Shown in pieces: positions 1 to 7,900 of a stretch of 9,998 nucleotides of DNA (position 1 is the first letter of the stretch; each line of letters opens with the position of its first letter). The DNA is taken from NCBI GenBank assembly GCA_020627525.1, contig JAHDGP010000010.1, positions 3,991 to 13,988 on the forward strand. The letters are read 5' to 3'. The notes below the pieces were generated by a model, which had not been told where the DNA came from, ran no database searches, and saw only the letters and a program-made list of their open reading frames with translations. The position numbers were made by a program, and so were the translations under genes. This stretch comes from Bacteroidota bacterium. Lineage in GTDB: Bacteria; Bacteroidota; Bacteroidia; Chitinophagales; UBA2359.

Positions 1-48
1 TGAGCGGCGTCGAAGTAAGGTTACTGAGCGGCGTCGAAGTAAAGTTCT
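1..48. repeat. Two-copy 24-bp tandem repeat at the 3' end of the lipoprotein gene
   Basis: Copy 1 (1-24) and copy 2 (25-48) share an identical first 18 bases, TGAGCGGCGTCGAAGTAA, and match at 21 of 24 positions overall. On the minus strand copy 2 encodes the last residues of the lipoprotein (L-Y-F-D-A-A-Q), and the end of copy 1 supplies its TAA stop. From memory, TGAGCG-n-GTCGAAG-like elements are scattered between genes of many Bacteroidota genomes, often at gene ends; I cannot verify that here. The array could continue beyond the left edge of the window. Confidence 0.75.
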
Positions 49-1517
49 GTAATTTTATTAATAGGAACATTTGTTATTATAGAATCTAAATTGAGTTTTG
101 GATTTCTGAAATGCAGGTCGAGCTCCGCCGCAGCTCCCAGTCCTATATGAATGGGTTTGAGACTGTGCCCCAAATATTCGTTTCCGATAAAGACTTCGTT
201 TAGTTTTTTGTTTTCACTATTAGAAATTTGAATCATTGTTCCGAGGCAGTCAGGATTTAGTTTGTTACTGCTTTTTAGTTTTAGTGAAATGTAGTTATTG
301 GCATTTGTATCAGATTGGTTGTAGTAGCAAATTATGTCCCCTACATCTGGACCGATGCCCGTGTGTTCAATAATATCTAGTTTTCCATCATTATTAATAT
401 CTGCAATAGAAACGGCGGACTTGTTTTCCTTGCTAAATTGTTTTGTTTTGGGAATAGCTACTTGAGTGAAATTTTTGTAACCATTATTCATAAATACATA
501 TAGTAAACTGTCACTTTTTGCGGCAATTACAAAGTCTGTATATCCATCATTATTTAAGTCTCCTGTAGCAATGTGATTTATTCTTTCTGTAAAATGAATA
601 CCTACTTTTTTAGAAACATTACTGAATTCATTATTGTTGTTTTTAAGTAAAGCAAGGGTGCTCATTGTTTTGTCAGTTGAATGTCCTGAACAAATTAAAT
701 CAAAATCACCATCATTGTCAAAGTCAAAAGGGATGGCTGCATTTATATTAGGTATAAATGTTTTAAGGTCGTGTTTTTGTTGCAAGGATTTTTTATGAAC
801 GATTTGATTTATCGTTCCACTGCTTTTGCCTCCTCTTTGAAAAATGATGGATTTTTTTTCTTTAAACGAAAGACTACACTGAATAAAATGTGTTGCCAAT
901 GTTTTATTAAAATAGTTCAGGCTCTTGTATTTCTTCTTTCCTATATTTTGATAAATGACATTTAGCGGGTTGCTTTCATTGTCAATATAATTGAGTAGAG
1001 CAATCCCATATTTTTGTTCATAAATATCAATTGGTAAAATACTTCTGCCACGTCCTGCCGAATCGGTTACCTCGGGAGAGGCAGGAATTTTTATAAACTT
1101 GTTATTTCTAAATGTGAAATATTCATTTCCAGGACCGGCTGCTTTGCCTTTTTTACTACCAATCGAAATAGAAACATCTGCTTGTTGGTCGTAATTTAAA
1201 TCAAAAATACTGACCCCATGAGTGTCCTTACCTTTGGTTATTGCTTTGTATTTAGAAAGCAGTTTGCCTCCTTTGTTTGGATAAACTACAAGCTTGCCGT
1301 GGTGAGAAAAGAAACAATCTAAATATCCATCCTTATTGTAATCATAAAATGCAGACGAATATGTTTTTGTGGCTTCATTGTTCAGTTTTATTGCTTCAAA
1401 TTTGATGCTGGTGTCAATTTTTTGACTGGTATCATTTGTAGTTGTGCTTTTGGAATCATCATTACACGAACTAAAGATGAATACGATGCATATAAGAAGC
1501 AATACTCTTTTCGTCAT
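21..1517 (-). CDS. FG-GAP/VCBS-repeat lipoprotein with C-terminal ASPIC/UnbV domain
   Basis: This is a 498-residue exported lipoprotein of unknown function. Residues 1-18 form a lipoprotein signal: K3-R4, a hydrophobic stretch, then the lipobox F-S-S-C with lipidated Cys18. The following N-D-D is acidic, which fits the surface-export signals described for Bacteroidota lipoproteins (inference). Aspartate-rich calcium-loop motifs of FG-GAP/VCBS repeats lie near residues 59-67, 106-114, 265-273, 320-328 and 373-381 (pattern D-x-N-x-D-G-x-x-D, the second one degenerate), suggesting a beta-propeller. Residues about 408-492 resemble the ASPIC/UnbV domain, with an N-E-Y-L-G-H-S segment followed by H-I-G-L-G. 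This order is that of CRTAC-like proteins, usually thought to bind ligands or other proteins; no enzyme motif is visible. The ATG at 1515-1517 fits the signal peptide exactly. The C-terminus and stop lie inside a tandem repeat. It has its own candidate promoter and appears separate from serA. Confidence 0.88.
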   Translation of the reverse strand: MTKRVLLLICIVFIFSSCNDDSKSTTTNDTSQKIDTSIKFEAIKLNNEATKTYSSAFYDYNKDGYLDCFFSHHGKLVVYPNKGGKLLSKYKAITKGKDTHGVSIFDLNYDQQADVSISIGSKKGKAAGPGNEYFTFRNNKFIKIPASPEVTDSAGRGRSILPIDIYEQKYGIALLNYIDNESNPLNVIYQNIGKKKYKSLNYFNKTLATHFIQCSLSFKEKKSIIFQRGGKSSGTINQIVHKKSLQQKHDLKTFIPNINAAIPFDFDNDGDFDLICSGHSTDKTMSTLALLKNNNNEFSNVSKKVGIHFTERINHIATGDLNNDGYTDFVIAAKSDSLLYVFMNNGYKNFTQVAIPKTKQFSKENKSAVSIADINNDGKLDIIEHTGIGPDVGDIICYYNQSDTNANNYISLKLKSSNKLNPDCLGTMIQISNSENKKLNEVFIGNEYLGHSLKPIHIGLGAAAELDLHFRNPKLNLDSIITNVPINKITELYFDAAQ

Positions 1518-1558
1518 TGTTAATTATTTGAAAGGATGGATTTAAATTATCCTGAATA

Positions 1559-1587
1559 CAAAAATAACAATACTTTAGGAGATGAAA
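1559..1587 (-). promoter_or_regulatory. Candidate Bacteroidota promoter of the lipoprotein gene
   Basis: Read on the minus strand, TTTC (1584-1587) is followed after 17 bases by TATTTTTG (1559-1566), a full match to the Bacteroidota -7 element TAnnTTTG. The -7 box ends about 41 bases before the ATG. The -33 part (TTTC instead of TTTG) is imperfect. The same arrangement with the same spacing occurs upstream of icmF. Confidence 0.45.
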
Positions 1588-1592
1588 CTGAT

Positions 1593-2825
1593 TTAATACA
1601 AGACTCTTGCCTTTATAGTATGTTCCAGTCCTTTTAATTGTTTTAGTACTTCATCTGAAACATCGGCTGAAATGTCAAAAACAACATAGCCAATATTGGG
1701 ATTTGTTTTCAAAAATTGCCCCAAAATATTGACATTAAGATCAGACATTATGGTGTTTATTTTTGACAGAATGCCTGGCTTGTTTTGATGAATATGCAAC
1801 AGTCTATGCGTCTTTCTGTTAACTGGTTTTGGCAAATTGATTTCAGGAATGGTTTTGCAACCAACCGTCTTTCCTTGATCCATAAAGTTGGCCAATTTTG
1901 AAGCTGCATCTATTCCAATGTTTTCTTGTGCCTCTTGTGTAGATCCGCCGATGTGTGGGGTAAGAATTACATTGTCCAAACCTTGCAATGGAGAAGTGAA
2001 GCGCTCATTTTTAGATTTTGGTTCTAAAGGGAAAACATCAATAGCAGCACCTCGAATGTCTCCACTTTCAAGAGCTTCTTTGAGTGCGTCTATGTCTACA
2101 ACGTTTCCTCTACTCAAGTTAATGAGCATACCACCTTTTTTTATTTTTTTAATAGCGGTTTTGTCTATTAAGTTCTTGGTGCTTTCTTCAGCAGGTACGT
2201 GAAGAGTTACAATGTCAGAGTTTGCGAGCAGTTGATCAAATTCTTCATTTGCTGCATTTCCTAATGGCAGTTTTAAAGCAGTATCGTAAAAGATGACTTT
2301 CATTCCCAAAGACTCAGCAAGGATAGATACTTGTGAACCAATATTTCCGTAGCCAATTATACCCAAAGTTTTGCCACGCAGTTCATAACTGTTTTTAGCA
2401 TCTTTCAACCAGATGCCTTTATGAGCGGCAGTGTTTCTTTGAGGAATTCCTCTCATCAACATCACACATTCAGCAATAACCAATTCGGCCACAGATCTTG
2501 TGTTGGAGTGGGGTGAATTAAAAACAGCTATTCCTAACTCCTCCGCAATATCTAAATCTACTTGGTTGGTTCCAATGCAAAAGCAACCTATTGCCATTAG
2601 CTTGTTTGCGGACTTTAAAACTTTTTCGGTCATTTGTGTCTTAGACCGCAAACCAACCATATGAACGCCATCCAATGCTTTTATAAGTTCGTCTTCGGGA
2701 AGAGCGGTTTTTAGTAGCGTTACATTTTCGTAACCGAGCTTTTTAAAAGTGTCTATCGCATTTTGATGAATGCCTTCAAGTAATAATATCTTAATCTTTT
2801 CTTTAGGAAATGAAGTTGCTTCCAC
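1593..2825 (-). CDS. serA: D-3-phosphoglycerate dehydrogenase with ACT domain
   Basis: This cytoplasmic enzyme oxidises 3-phosphoglycerate to 3-phosphohydroxypyruvate with NAD+, the first step of phosphorylated serine synthesis. At 410 residues it has the length of the E. coli-type enzyme. The Rossmann motif G-Y-G-N-I-G is at 158-163, with Asp181 in the position that favours NAD over NADP. The catalytic set is Arg239 (L-S-R-G), Glu268 (P-L-E-P) and His291 (T-P-H-I-G-G). An ACT domain fills about 340-410 and keeps His346, Asn348 and Asn366, which correspond to the serine-binding residues of E. coli SerA, so feedback inhibition by serine is likely. The start is GTG at 2823-2825: an in-frame TAA lies three codons upstream and the next in-frame ATG is codon 56, inside the domain. 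The gene follows prfA after 19 bp with no terminator visible, so cotranscription is likely. Confidence 0.96.
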   Translation of the reverse strand: MEATSFPKEKIKILLLEGIHQNAIDTFKKLGYENVTLLKTALPEDELIKALDGVHMVGLRSKTQMTEKVLKSANKLMAIGCFCIGTNQVDLDIAEELGIAVFNSPHSNTRSVAELVIAECVMLMRGIPQRNTAAHKGIWLKDAKNSYELRGKTLGIIGYGNIGSQVSILAESLGMKVIFYDTALKLPLGNAANEEFDQLLANSDIVTLHVPAEESTKNLIDKTAIKKIKKGGMLINLSRGNVVDIDALKEALESGDIRGAAIDVFPLEPKSKNERFTSPLQGLDNVILTPHIGGSTQEAQENIGIDAASKLANFMDQGKTVGCKTIPEINLPKPVNRKTHRLLHIHQNKPGILSKINTIMSDLNVNILGQFLKTNPNIGYVVFDISADVSDEVLKQLKGLEHTIKARVLY

Positions 2826-2844
2826 TGATTCTTAAATTTTAATT

Positions 2845-3921
2845 TTATGCTATACTTTCTCCTGCCTTTAACTTTTCGGCATTTTCACTAACTTTCAAAG
2901 CATCAATTATTTGTTGAATGTCTCCAGAAATAATTGAATCCAGACTGTAGAGTGTCAAATTGATTCTATGGTCTGTCATTCTGCCTTGAGGGTAATTATA
3001 TGTTCTGATTTTTGCAGAACGATCACCAGTTGAAACCATTGTTTTACGTTTGTTGGCAATCTCCGCCATATGTTTTTGGTACTCTTTTTCATATATCCTA
3101 GTACGCAAAGCGGTCATGGCAATTTCTCTGTTTCGCAATTGGTTTCTACTTTCTTGACTTTCTGCTACGGTTCCTGTCGGAATATGTGTCACTCTTACCG
3201 CAGATTCTGTTTTATTTACGTGCTGTCCACCTGCTCCTGATGCTCTAAAAGTATCCCATCTCAGATCAGCAGGATTGATAACAACGTCGACTTCTTCGGC
3301 TTCGGGCAGAACAGCAACCGTTACTGCCGAGGTGTGAACCCTTCCTTGTGATTCTGTTTTGGGTACCCTTTGTACACGGTGTACACCAGATTCGTATTTT
3401 AATTCACCATAAACATCAGCACCAGTTACATTAATTGAAACCTCTTTGTATCCCCCTGAACTGCTTTCGTTCTGGGTGATAAGTTCCATTTTCCATCCTT
3501 TTTTATCAATGTATCTGGTATACATTTTAAACAAATCCCCAACAAAAATTCCTGCTTCATCTCCACCAGTTCCAGCTCTGATTTCAAGCATTGCATTTTT
3601 ACTATCTTCTGGATCTTTGGGAATAAGCATTTGTTTGATCTCTTCTAAAAGTTCAGTTTCTCTGCTTTCAAGCTCATTCAACTCCATCTTTGCCATCTCT
3701 TTCATTTCAGGATCATCGTCATTTTTAACAATATTTCTATTGTTTTCAACATTGCTTAAAATGTTGGTGTATTCGTGATAGGCATCAATGAGCGGTCTCA
3801 AATCTTTATATTCTTTGTTTAAAGATTTGTACTTTTTCAAATCTGAAACAACCCCAGGATCGCTGAGTTGTTGTTCAACGTCCAGATATCGTGATTTTAT
3901 GGCTTTAAGCTTGTCTAACAT
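2845..3921 (-). CDS. prfA: Peptide chain release factor 1
   Basis: Class I release factor that reads UAA and UAG in the ribosomal A site and triggers release of the finished protein. The 358 residues are the usual length. Residues 1-100 form the mostly helical N-terminal domain. The codon-reading tripeptide of the RF1 type is P187-K188-T189, within V-P-K-T-E-S-Q-G-R; RF2 would have S-P-F. The G231-G232-Q233 motif enters the peptidyl-transferase centre, and its Gln is the usual site of PrmC methylation. No prmC gene is adjacent in this window. The ATG at 3919-3921 gives the normal N-terminus (M-L-D-K-L). It is the first gene of a likely prfA-serA unit, with a promoter-like box about 20 bases upstream. 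Confidence 0.97.
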   Translation of the reverse strand: MLDKLKAIKSRYLDVEQQLSDPGVVSDLKKYKSLNKEYKDLRPLIDAYHEYTNILSNVENNRNIVKNDDDPEMKEMAKMELNELESRETELLEEIKQMLIPKDPEDSKNAMLEIRAGTGGDEAGIFVGDLFKMYTRYIDKKGWKMELITQNESSSGGYKEVSINVTGADVYGELKYESGVHRVQRVPKTESQGRVHTSAVTVAVLPEAEEVDVVINPADLRWDTFRASGAGGQHVNKTESAVRVTHIPTGTVAESQESRNQLRNREIAMTALRTRIYEKEYQKHMAEIANKRKTMVSTGDRSAKIRTYNYPQGRMTDHRINLTLYSLDSIISGDIQQIIDALKVSENAEKLKAGESIA

Positions 3922-3941
3922 GGTTTATTAATTTCAGAGTG

Positions 3942-3949
3942 CAAAAATA
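3942..3949 (-). promoter_or_regulatory. Candidate -7 element of the prfA(-serA) promoter
   Basis: The minus strand reads TATTTTTGCA, a full match to TAnnTTTG with the GCA that often follows in flavobacterial promoters. It ends 20 bases before the prfA ATG, so the 5' leader would be very short. No good -33 element is present at 17-bp spacing; TTTC lies at 14-bp spacing (3964-3967). Confidence 0.45.
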
Positions 3950-3956
3950 CCCTTTG

Positions 3957-3979
3957 CATTGGAGAAATAAGTACCAATG
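3957..3979. promoter_or_regulatory. Inverted repeat just upstream of the prfA -7 box
   Basis: CATTGG (3957-3962) and CCAATG (3974-3979) form a perfect 6-bp dyad with an 11-bp spacer. It begins 7 bp upstream of the prfA -7 element and covers where a -33 element would sit. It could be an operator, but short dyads also occur by chance in AT-rich sequence. Confidence 0.25.
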
Positions 3980-4077
3980 ATAAAATAATTGTCTTTTTAT
4001 CCTTGCAAAAGCTTCAGGGAATAACCCTTTTGTAATAAATTATTTTGAAAAGTTTGGAAAAATGAAAAATATTTTGC

Positions 4078-4091
4078 AGAAGGTGCCTTCT
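4078..4091 (-). terminator. Weak hairpin, possible terminator of the DUF899-like gene
   Basis: AGAAGG (4078-4083) and CCTTCT (4086-4091) are perfectly complementary around TG; a realistic hairpin has a 5-bp stem and a 4-base loop. On the minus strand it lies about 68 bases after the stop of the 191-residue gene and is followed by GC and then an A/T-rich run with two T5 stretches. The stem is short, so termination is uncertain. The rest of the 237-bp gap holds the prfA promoter elements and otherwise nothing I recognise. Confidence 0.3.
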
Positions 4092-4158
4092 TCCTATAGA
4101 CAGCAGGTGATTGGTTTAAATAAGTGTATTTTGTTCGGTAAATAGCAGTATTTATAAT

Positions 4159-4734
4159 CTAATTTTCGTAAGAATACTTGGGAGACCATTTTACTTCCTC
4201 ATTATCTTCAAGTAGGTCAAAAAGGTGCCAAACGGAGCAGTATTTGTCTCCGGGGCCAAAATAATCTCTGGCTGTTTGAAATACTTGGTCGCCTTCTTTA
4301 GTGAATATGGAAACACCAGGCATTGCACCACCCTTTTCATTTTTGAAGTTAATGGTTTCTAGTAATGTAGATTCATTGGCAGAGTACATATCAAAGTTCC
4401 ACCCACGGCTTTCTGCAAATTCTTTTTGAGTTTGAGGATCATCTGGAGAAACAAAAATGGTTGGAATTCGATTTTTCATGTGTTCGAATACACCTGTAAA
4501 TCCATCAGCCCAAAGCGTGCAATAGACACAAGATTTTCCCATGTTGTGAATAATCATCATTTGCCTTGATTCACCCATTAACTCACTAACAGTAATATTT
4601 TTACCAGATTGGTCTTGAAGGGTAAGATTGGCAATGTCTGTTTCGTTTTTGGTTTTCAGTAATGCCAATACTTCTTTTTGTTTCTCTGCAATTTCTTTTT
4701 GTAATTGCGCTAATTTTTCTGATGGATTTGTCAT
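4159..4734 (-). CDS. Thioredoxin-fold DUF899-like protein with a CxxC motif
   Basis: A 191-residue cytoplasmic protein with no signal peptide. Residues 5-27 are a charged, probably helical or coiled-coil N-terminus. A thioredoxin/AhpC-like core follows: a strand-like M-M-I-I-H-N-M, then C69-V-Y-C72 in the redox position, T-I-F-V-S-P-D at 92-98, and M-P-G-V-S at 138-142 with the likely cis-proline Pro139. The D-G-F-T-G and R-G-W-N-F-D-M-Y-S segments recall DUF899 (AhpC/TSA-like) proteins. A thiol-disulfide or peroxide-related role is inferred from the fold; the substrate is unknown. The ATG at 4732-4734 is the only sensible start. The upstream region carries the octamer array, and the closest -7 match (TAATTTTA, 4787-4794) is imperfect. 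Neighbours give no functional clue. Confidence 0.82.
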   Translation of the reverse strand: MTNPSEKLAQLQKEIAEKQKEVLALLKTKNETDIANLTLQDQSGKNITVSELMGESRQMMIIHNMGKSCVYCTLWADGFTGVFEHMKNRIPTIFVSPDDPQTQKEFAESRGWNFDMYSANESTLLETINFKNEKGGAMPGVSIFTKEGDQVFQTARDYFGPGDKYCSVWHLFDLLEDNEEVKWSPKYSYEN

Positions 4735-4755
4735 TGGTTATGTTTTTTGATTAAT

Positions 4756-4787
4756 GCGAGAATGCTAAAATGCAAGAATGCGAGAAT
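4756..4787. repeat. Octamer array, left arm (four GCnARAAT-like units)
   Basis: Four consecutive 8-bp units read GCGAGAAT, GCTAAAAT, GCAAGAAT and GCGAGAAT on the plus strand. They sit between the start of the DUF899-like gene and the end of icmF, inside the likely leader or promoter of the former. The arm is complementary to 4891-4922 at 26 of 32 positions, so a long hairpin with a loop of about 103 bases is possible. The stretch between the arms (about 4811-4868) also contains decayed G-N4-AAT-like units such as GCTTTAAT and GGGAGAAT. Confidence 0.8.
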
Positions 4788-4890
4788 AAAATTAAGGTGA
4801 CACTGCTTTTAATGTGATTAATGTTATGATGCTTTAATGATTCAAAGAAATGGGAGAATAAATTAATATTGCTCAAAGTGTATCATTTTC

Positions 4891-4963
4891 ATTCTCGCAT
4901 TCTCGCATTCTCGCATTTTTTCATTTTTTCATTGAAGCATTAAGTACATTGTATCATTGAAAC
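4891..4963. repeat. Octamer array, right arm (nine ATTnnnnC units)
   Basis: Nine adjacent units follow an 8-bp period on the plus strand: ATTCTCGC three times, ATTTTTTC twice, ATTGAAGC, a 9-bp ATTAAGTAC, ATTGTATC and ATTGAAAC; a partial unit continues to the icmF stop region. They are the reverse complement of the left-arm unit type (G-N4-AAT). On the icmF transcript this is the immediate 3' untranslated region. No coding function is apparent. Confidence 0.8.
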
Positions 4964-4973
4964 ATTCCATTAG

Positions 4974-7900
4974 TTACATATTTCTTCTATATTGACCACC
5001 TACTTCGTAGAGTGCATTTGTCATTTGTCCTAAAGAGCAAAACTTGCTTGCTTCCATTAGAACTTCAAAAATATTATCATTGTTAATAGCAGCTTTTTGC
5101 AAACTGGTTAAATGTTCTGGGCACTCTTTTTCAAATCGTTTATGTAATGCTTTTAAAGTATCAATCTGTGCTTCTTTTTCTTCTTTGTCAGACCTTATAA
5201 CTTCATCAGGAATGATTGTTGGTGAACCTTCACTTGAAAGGAATGTGTTTACACCTACGATTGGATATTCGCCTGTGTGTTTCAAGGTTTCATAGTACAT
5301 CGACTCTTCTTGTATTTTACTACGTTGATACATCCTTTCCATTGCACCAAGAACACCGCCTCTTTCCGTGATGCTATCGAATTCAGATAGAACAGCTTCT
5401 TCAACTAGGTCGGTCAACTCTTCTATAATAAATGATCCTTGAATTGGGTTTTGATTTTTAGCAAGACCTAGTTCTTTATTTATAATATGCTGAATAGCCA
5501 AAGCTCTTCTAACCGATTCTTCGGTAGGTGTTGTAATGGCTTCATCGTAAGCATTTGTATGTAAACTGTTACAGTTGTCGTAAATTGCATAAAGAGCTTG
5601 TAATGTTGTTCTTATATCATTGAAAGATATTTCTTGGGCGTGCAATGATCTTCCAGAAGTTTGAATGTGGTATTTAAGTTTTTGAGAACGTGCATTTGCT
5701 TTGTAAAAGTGTTTCATTGCTTTTGCCCAAATCCTTCTTGCCACTCTACCAATTACGGCGTATTCAGGATCAATGCCATTGGAAAAAAAGAAGGAAAGGT
5801 TTGGTGCAAAATCATTTATATCCATTCCTCTTGATAAATAGTATTCTACGTAAGTAAAGCCGTTAGATAGTGTAAATGCCAACTGTGTTATTGGGTTGGC
5901 TCCAGCCTCTGCGATATGGTATCCTGAAATGGAAACCGAGTAAAAGTTGCGCACATTTTTTTCAATAAAATAACTCTGAACATCGCCCATTAGTTTTAAA
6001 GAAAATTCTGTGGAAAATATACAAGTATTTTGTGCTTGATCTTCTTTTAATATATCTGCTTGAACAGTTCCTCTTACTTTGGATAGGGTGGAGGCTTTGA
6101 TTTTTTCATAGACCTCTTTCGGCAAAACTTTATCACCAGTAGTTCCTAGCAACATTAACCCAAGACCGTCATTTCCTTCTGGTAAAGGTTGGTTGTATTT
6201 CGGCTGTTCTGTATTTTTAAATAGCTGTTTTAATTTTTGTTGAATTTCAGCCTCAAGACCATTCTCTTTTATGTAAATTTCACATTGTTGATCAATGGCA
6301 GCATTCATAAAAAACGCATTAATGATCGCAGCAGGACCGTTAATGGTCATTGAAACAGAAGTGGTTGGATCGGATAGGTTGAAACCTGAATACAACTTTT
6401 TAGCATCATCCAAACAACAAACAGAAACACCTGAATTTCCGACTTTTCCGTAAATATCTGGTCGGTGATCAGGGTCCTCTCCATAGAGTGTAACGGAGTC
6501 AAATGCGGTAGACAGTCGAGCTGCGGGTAATCCTTGACTTACATAGTGAAAACGTTTGTTTGTTCTTTCTGGACCACCTTCTCCAGCGAACATTCTGGTA
6601 GGGTCTTCTCCTTCTCTTTTGAATGGATAAACACCTGCAGTAAATGGAAATTCACCAGGAACATTTTCTTGCAAATTCCATTTTAATATATCTCCCCAGT
6701 CTTTGTATTTTGGAAGGCTTACTTTGGGTATGTCTGTTTGCGAAAGCGACTTAGTATGTGTGTCAATTTTTATTTCTTTGTCTCTTACTCTAAAGGTATA
6801 AACGCTATCTTTGTATTTTTTTACTTTCTCATTCCAATTCTCAATTATTTGAAGGTTTTCATTGGAGAACTTTAGCTTGATTTTATCTTCAAGTGCTTTT
6901 ATTTCATTCGAAAGAGTTTCGCTGGATGAATCGTTGTTTTCAATAAGTTTAGCACTTCCTTTTAGTTGATATAACTGACTTGCAAGTTCTGCTTGTTCAT
7001 TTACCCATTTGTCAAAGTTTCTATTGTTATCAGAAATTTCAGAGAGGTATCGAACTCTTTTAGGAGGGATGATATAAATTTTTTCCGACATCTCATCAAT
7101 TGCTGTGAACTTTGATGAAAAGTCTGTTTCTGTTTTCTCTTCTATTTTTTGTATTAAAATTTTATATAACTTATTTACACCTGGGTCGTTAAACTGCGAA
7201 GCAATGGTTCCTACTATGGGTAATTCATTATCTTGTTTGTCCCAAAGTTGGTGGTTTCGCTTGTATTGTTTGCAAACATCTCTTATGGCATCTAAAGCTC
7301 CTTTTTTGTCGAATTTATTTAAAGCAATTACATCTGCAAAATCCAACATGTCAATTTTTTCAAGTTGTGTTGCCGCTCCGTATTCAGGGGTCATTACGTA
7401 CATTGCTACATCGGCGTGTTCTGTTATTTCTGTATCTGATTGACCAATGCCTGAAGTTTCCAATATGATCAAATCAAAATTGCTCGCTTTTAAAACTAAT
7501 AATGCTTCATCTACTGATTTAGATAAAGAAAGATTGGACTGACGAGTTGCTAATGATCGCATATAAACACGGTCATTATTGATTGCATTCATACGTATTC
7601 TGTCTCCTAATAATGCTCCACCTGTTTTTCTTTTTGATGGGTCAACAGAAATAATGGCTATGTTTTTTTTCTGGTCATAATCATTTAAAAACCTTCTGAC
7701 TAATTCATCAACAACTGAAGATTTTCCAGCTCCTCCCGTTCCAGTAATTCCGAGAATTGGTGTTTGATTTTTCTCAGCAAGTGATTTGAGTATTGATAAA
7801 TTTGTTTCGTTTTCTGCTGGGAAGTTTTCAAGTGCGCTTATAAGTTTCGCAATAGCTTTGTGTTCATTGGGATCAAGCTTTTTTACCTCTCCATTTAAAT

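Noticed and set aside
21..1517. Lipoprotein gene as a truncated pseudogene
   Set aside because: The signal peptide, propeller motifs and ASPIC/UnbV-like domain are all present in one frame; only the last few residues come from the repeat.
1518..1592. Rho-independent terminator after serA
   Set aside because: I found no stem followed by a T-run on the minus strand in this gap.
4756..4963. CRISPR array
   Set aside because: The units are 8 bp, directly adjacent without spacers and degenerate, and no cas gene is present.
7105..7443. Open plus-strand frame inside icmF (with similar ones inside serA and prfA)
   Set aside because: These frames are antisense to strongly conserved coding sequence and their translations look like low-complexity shadows.
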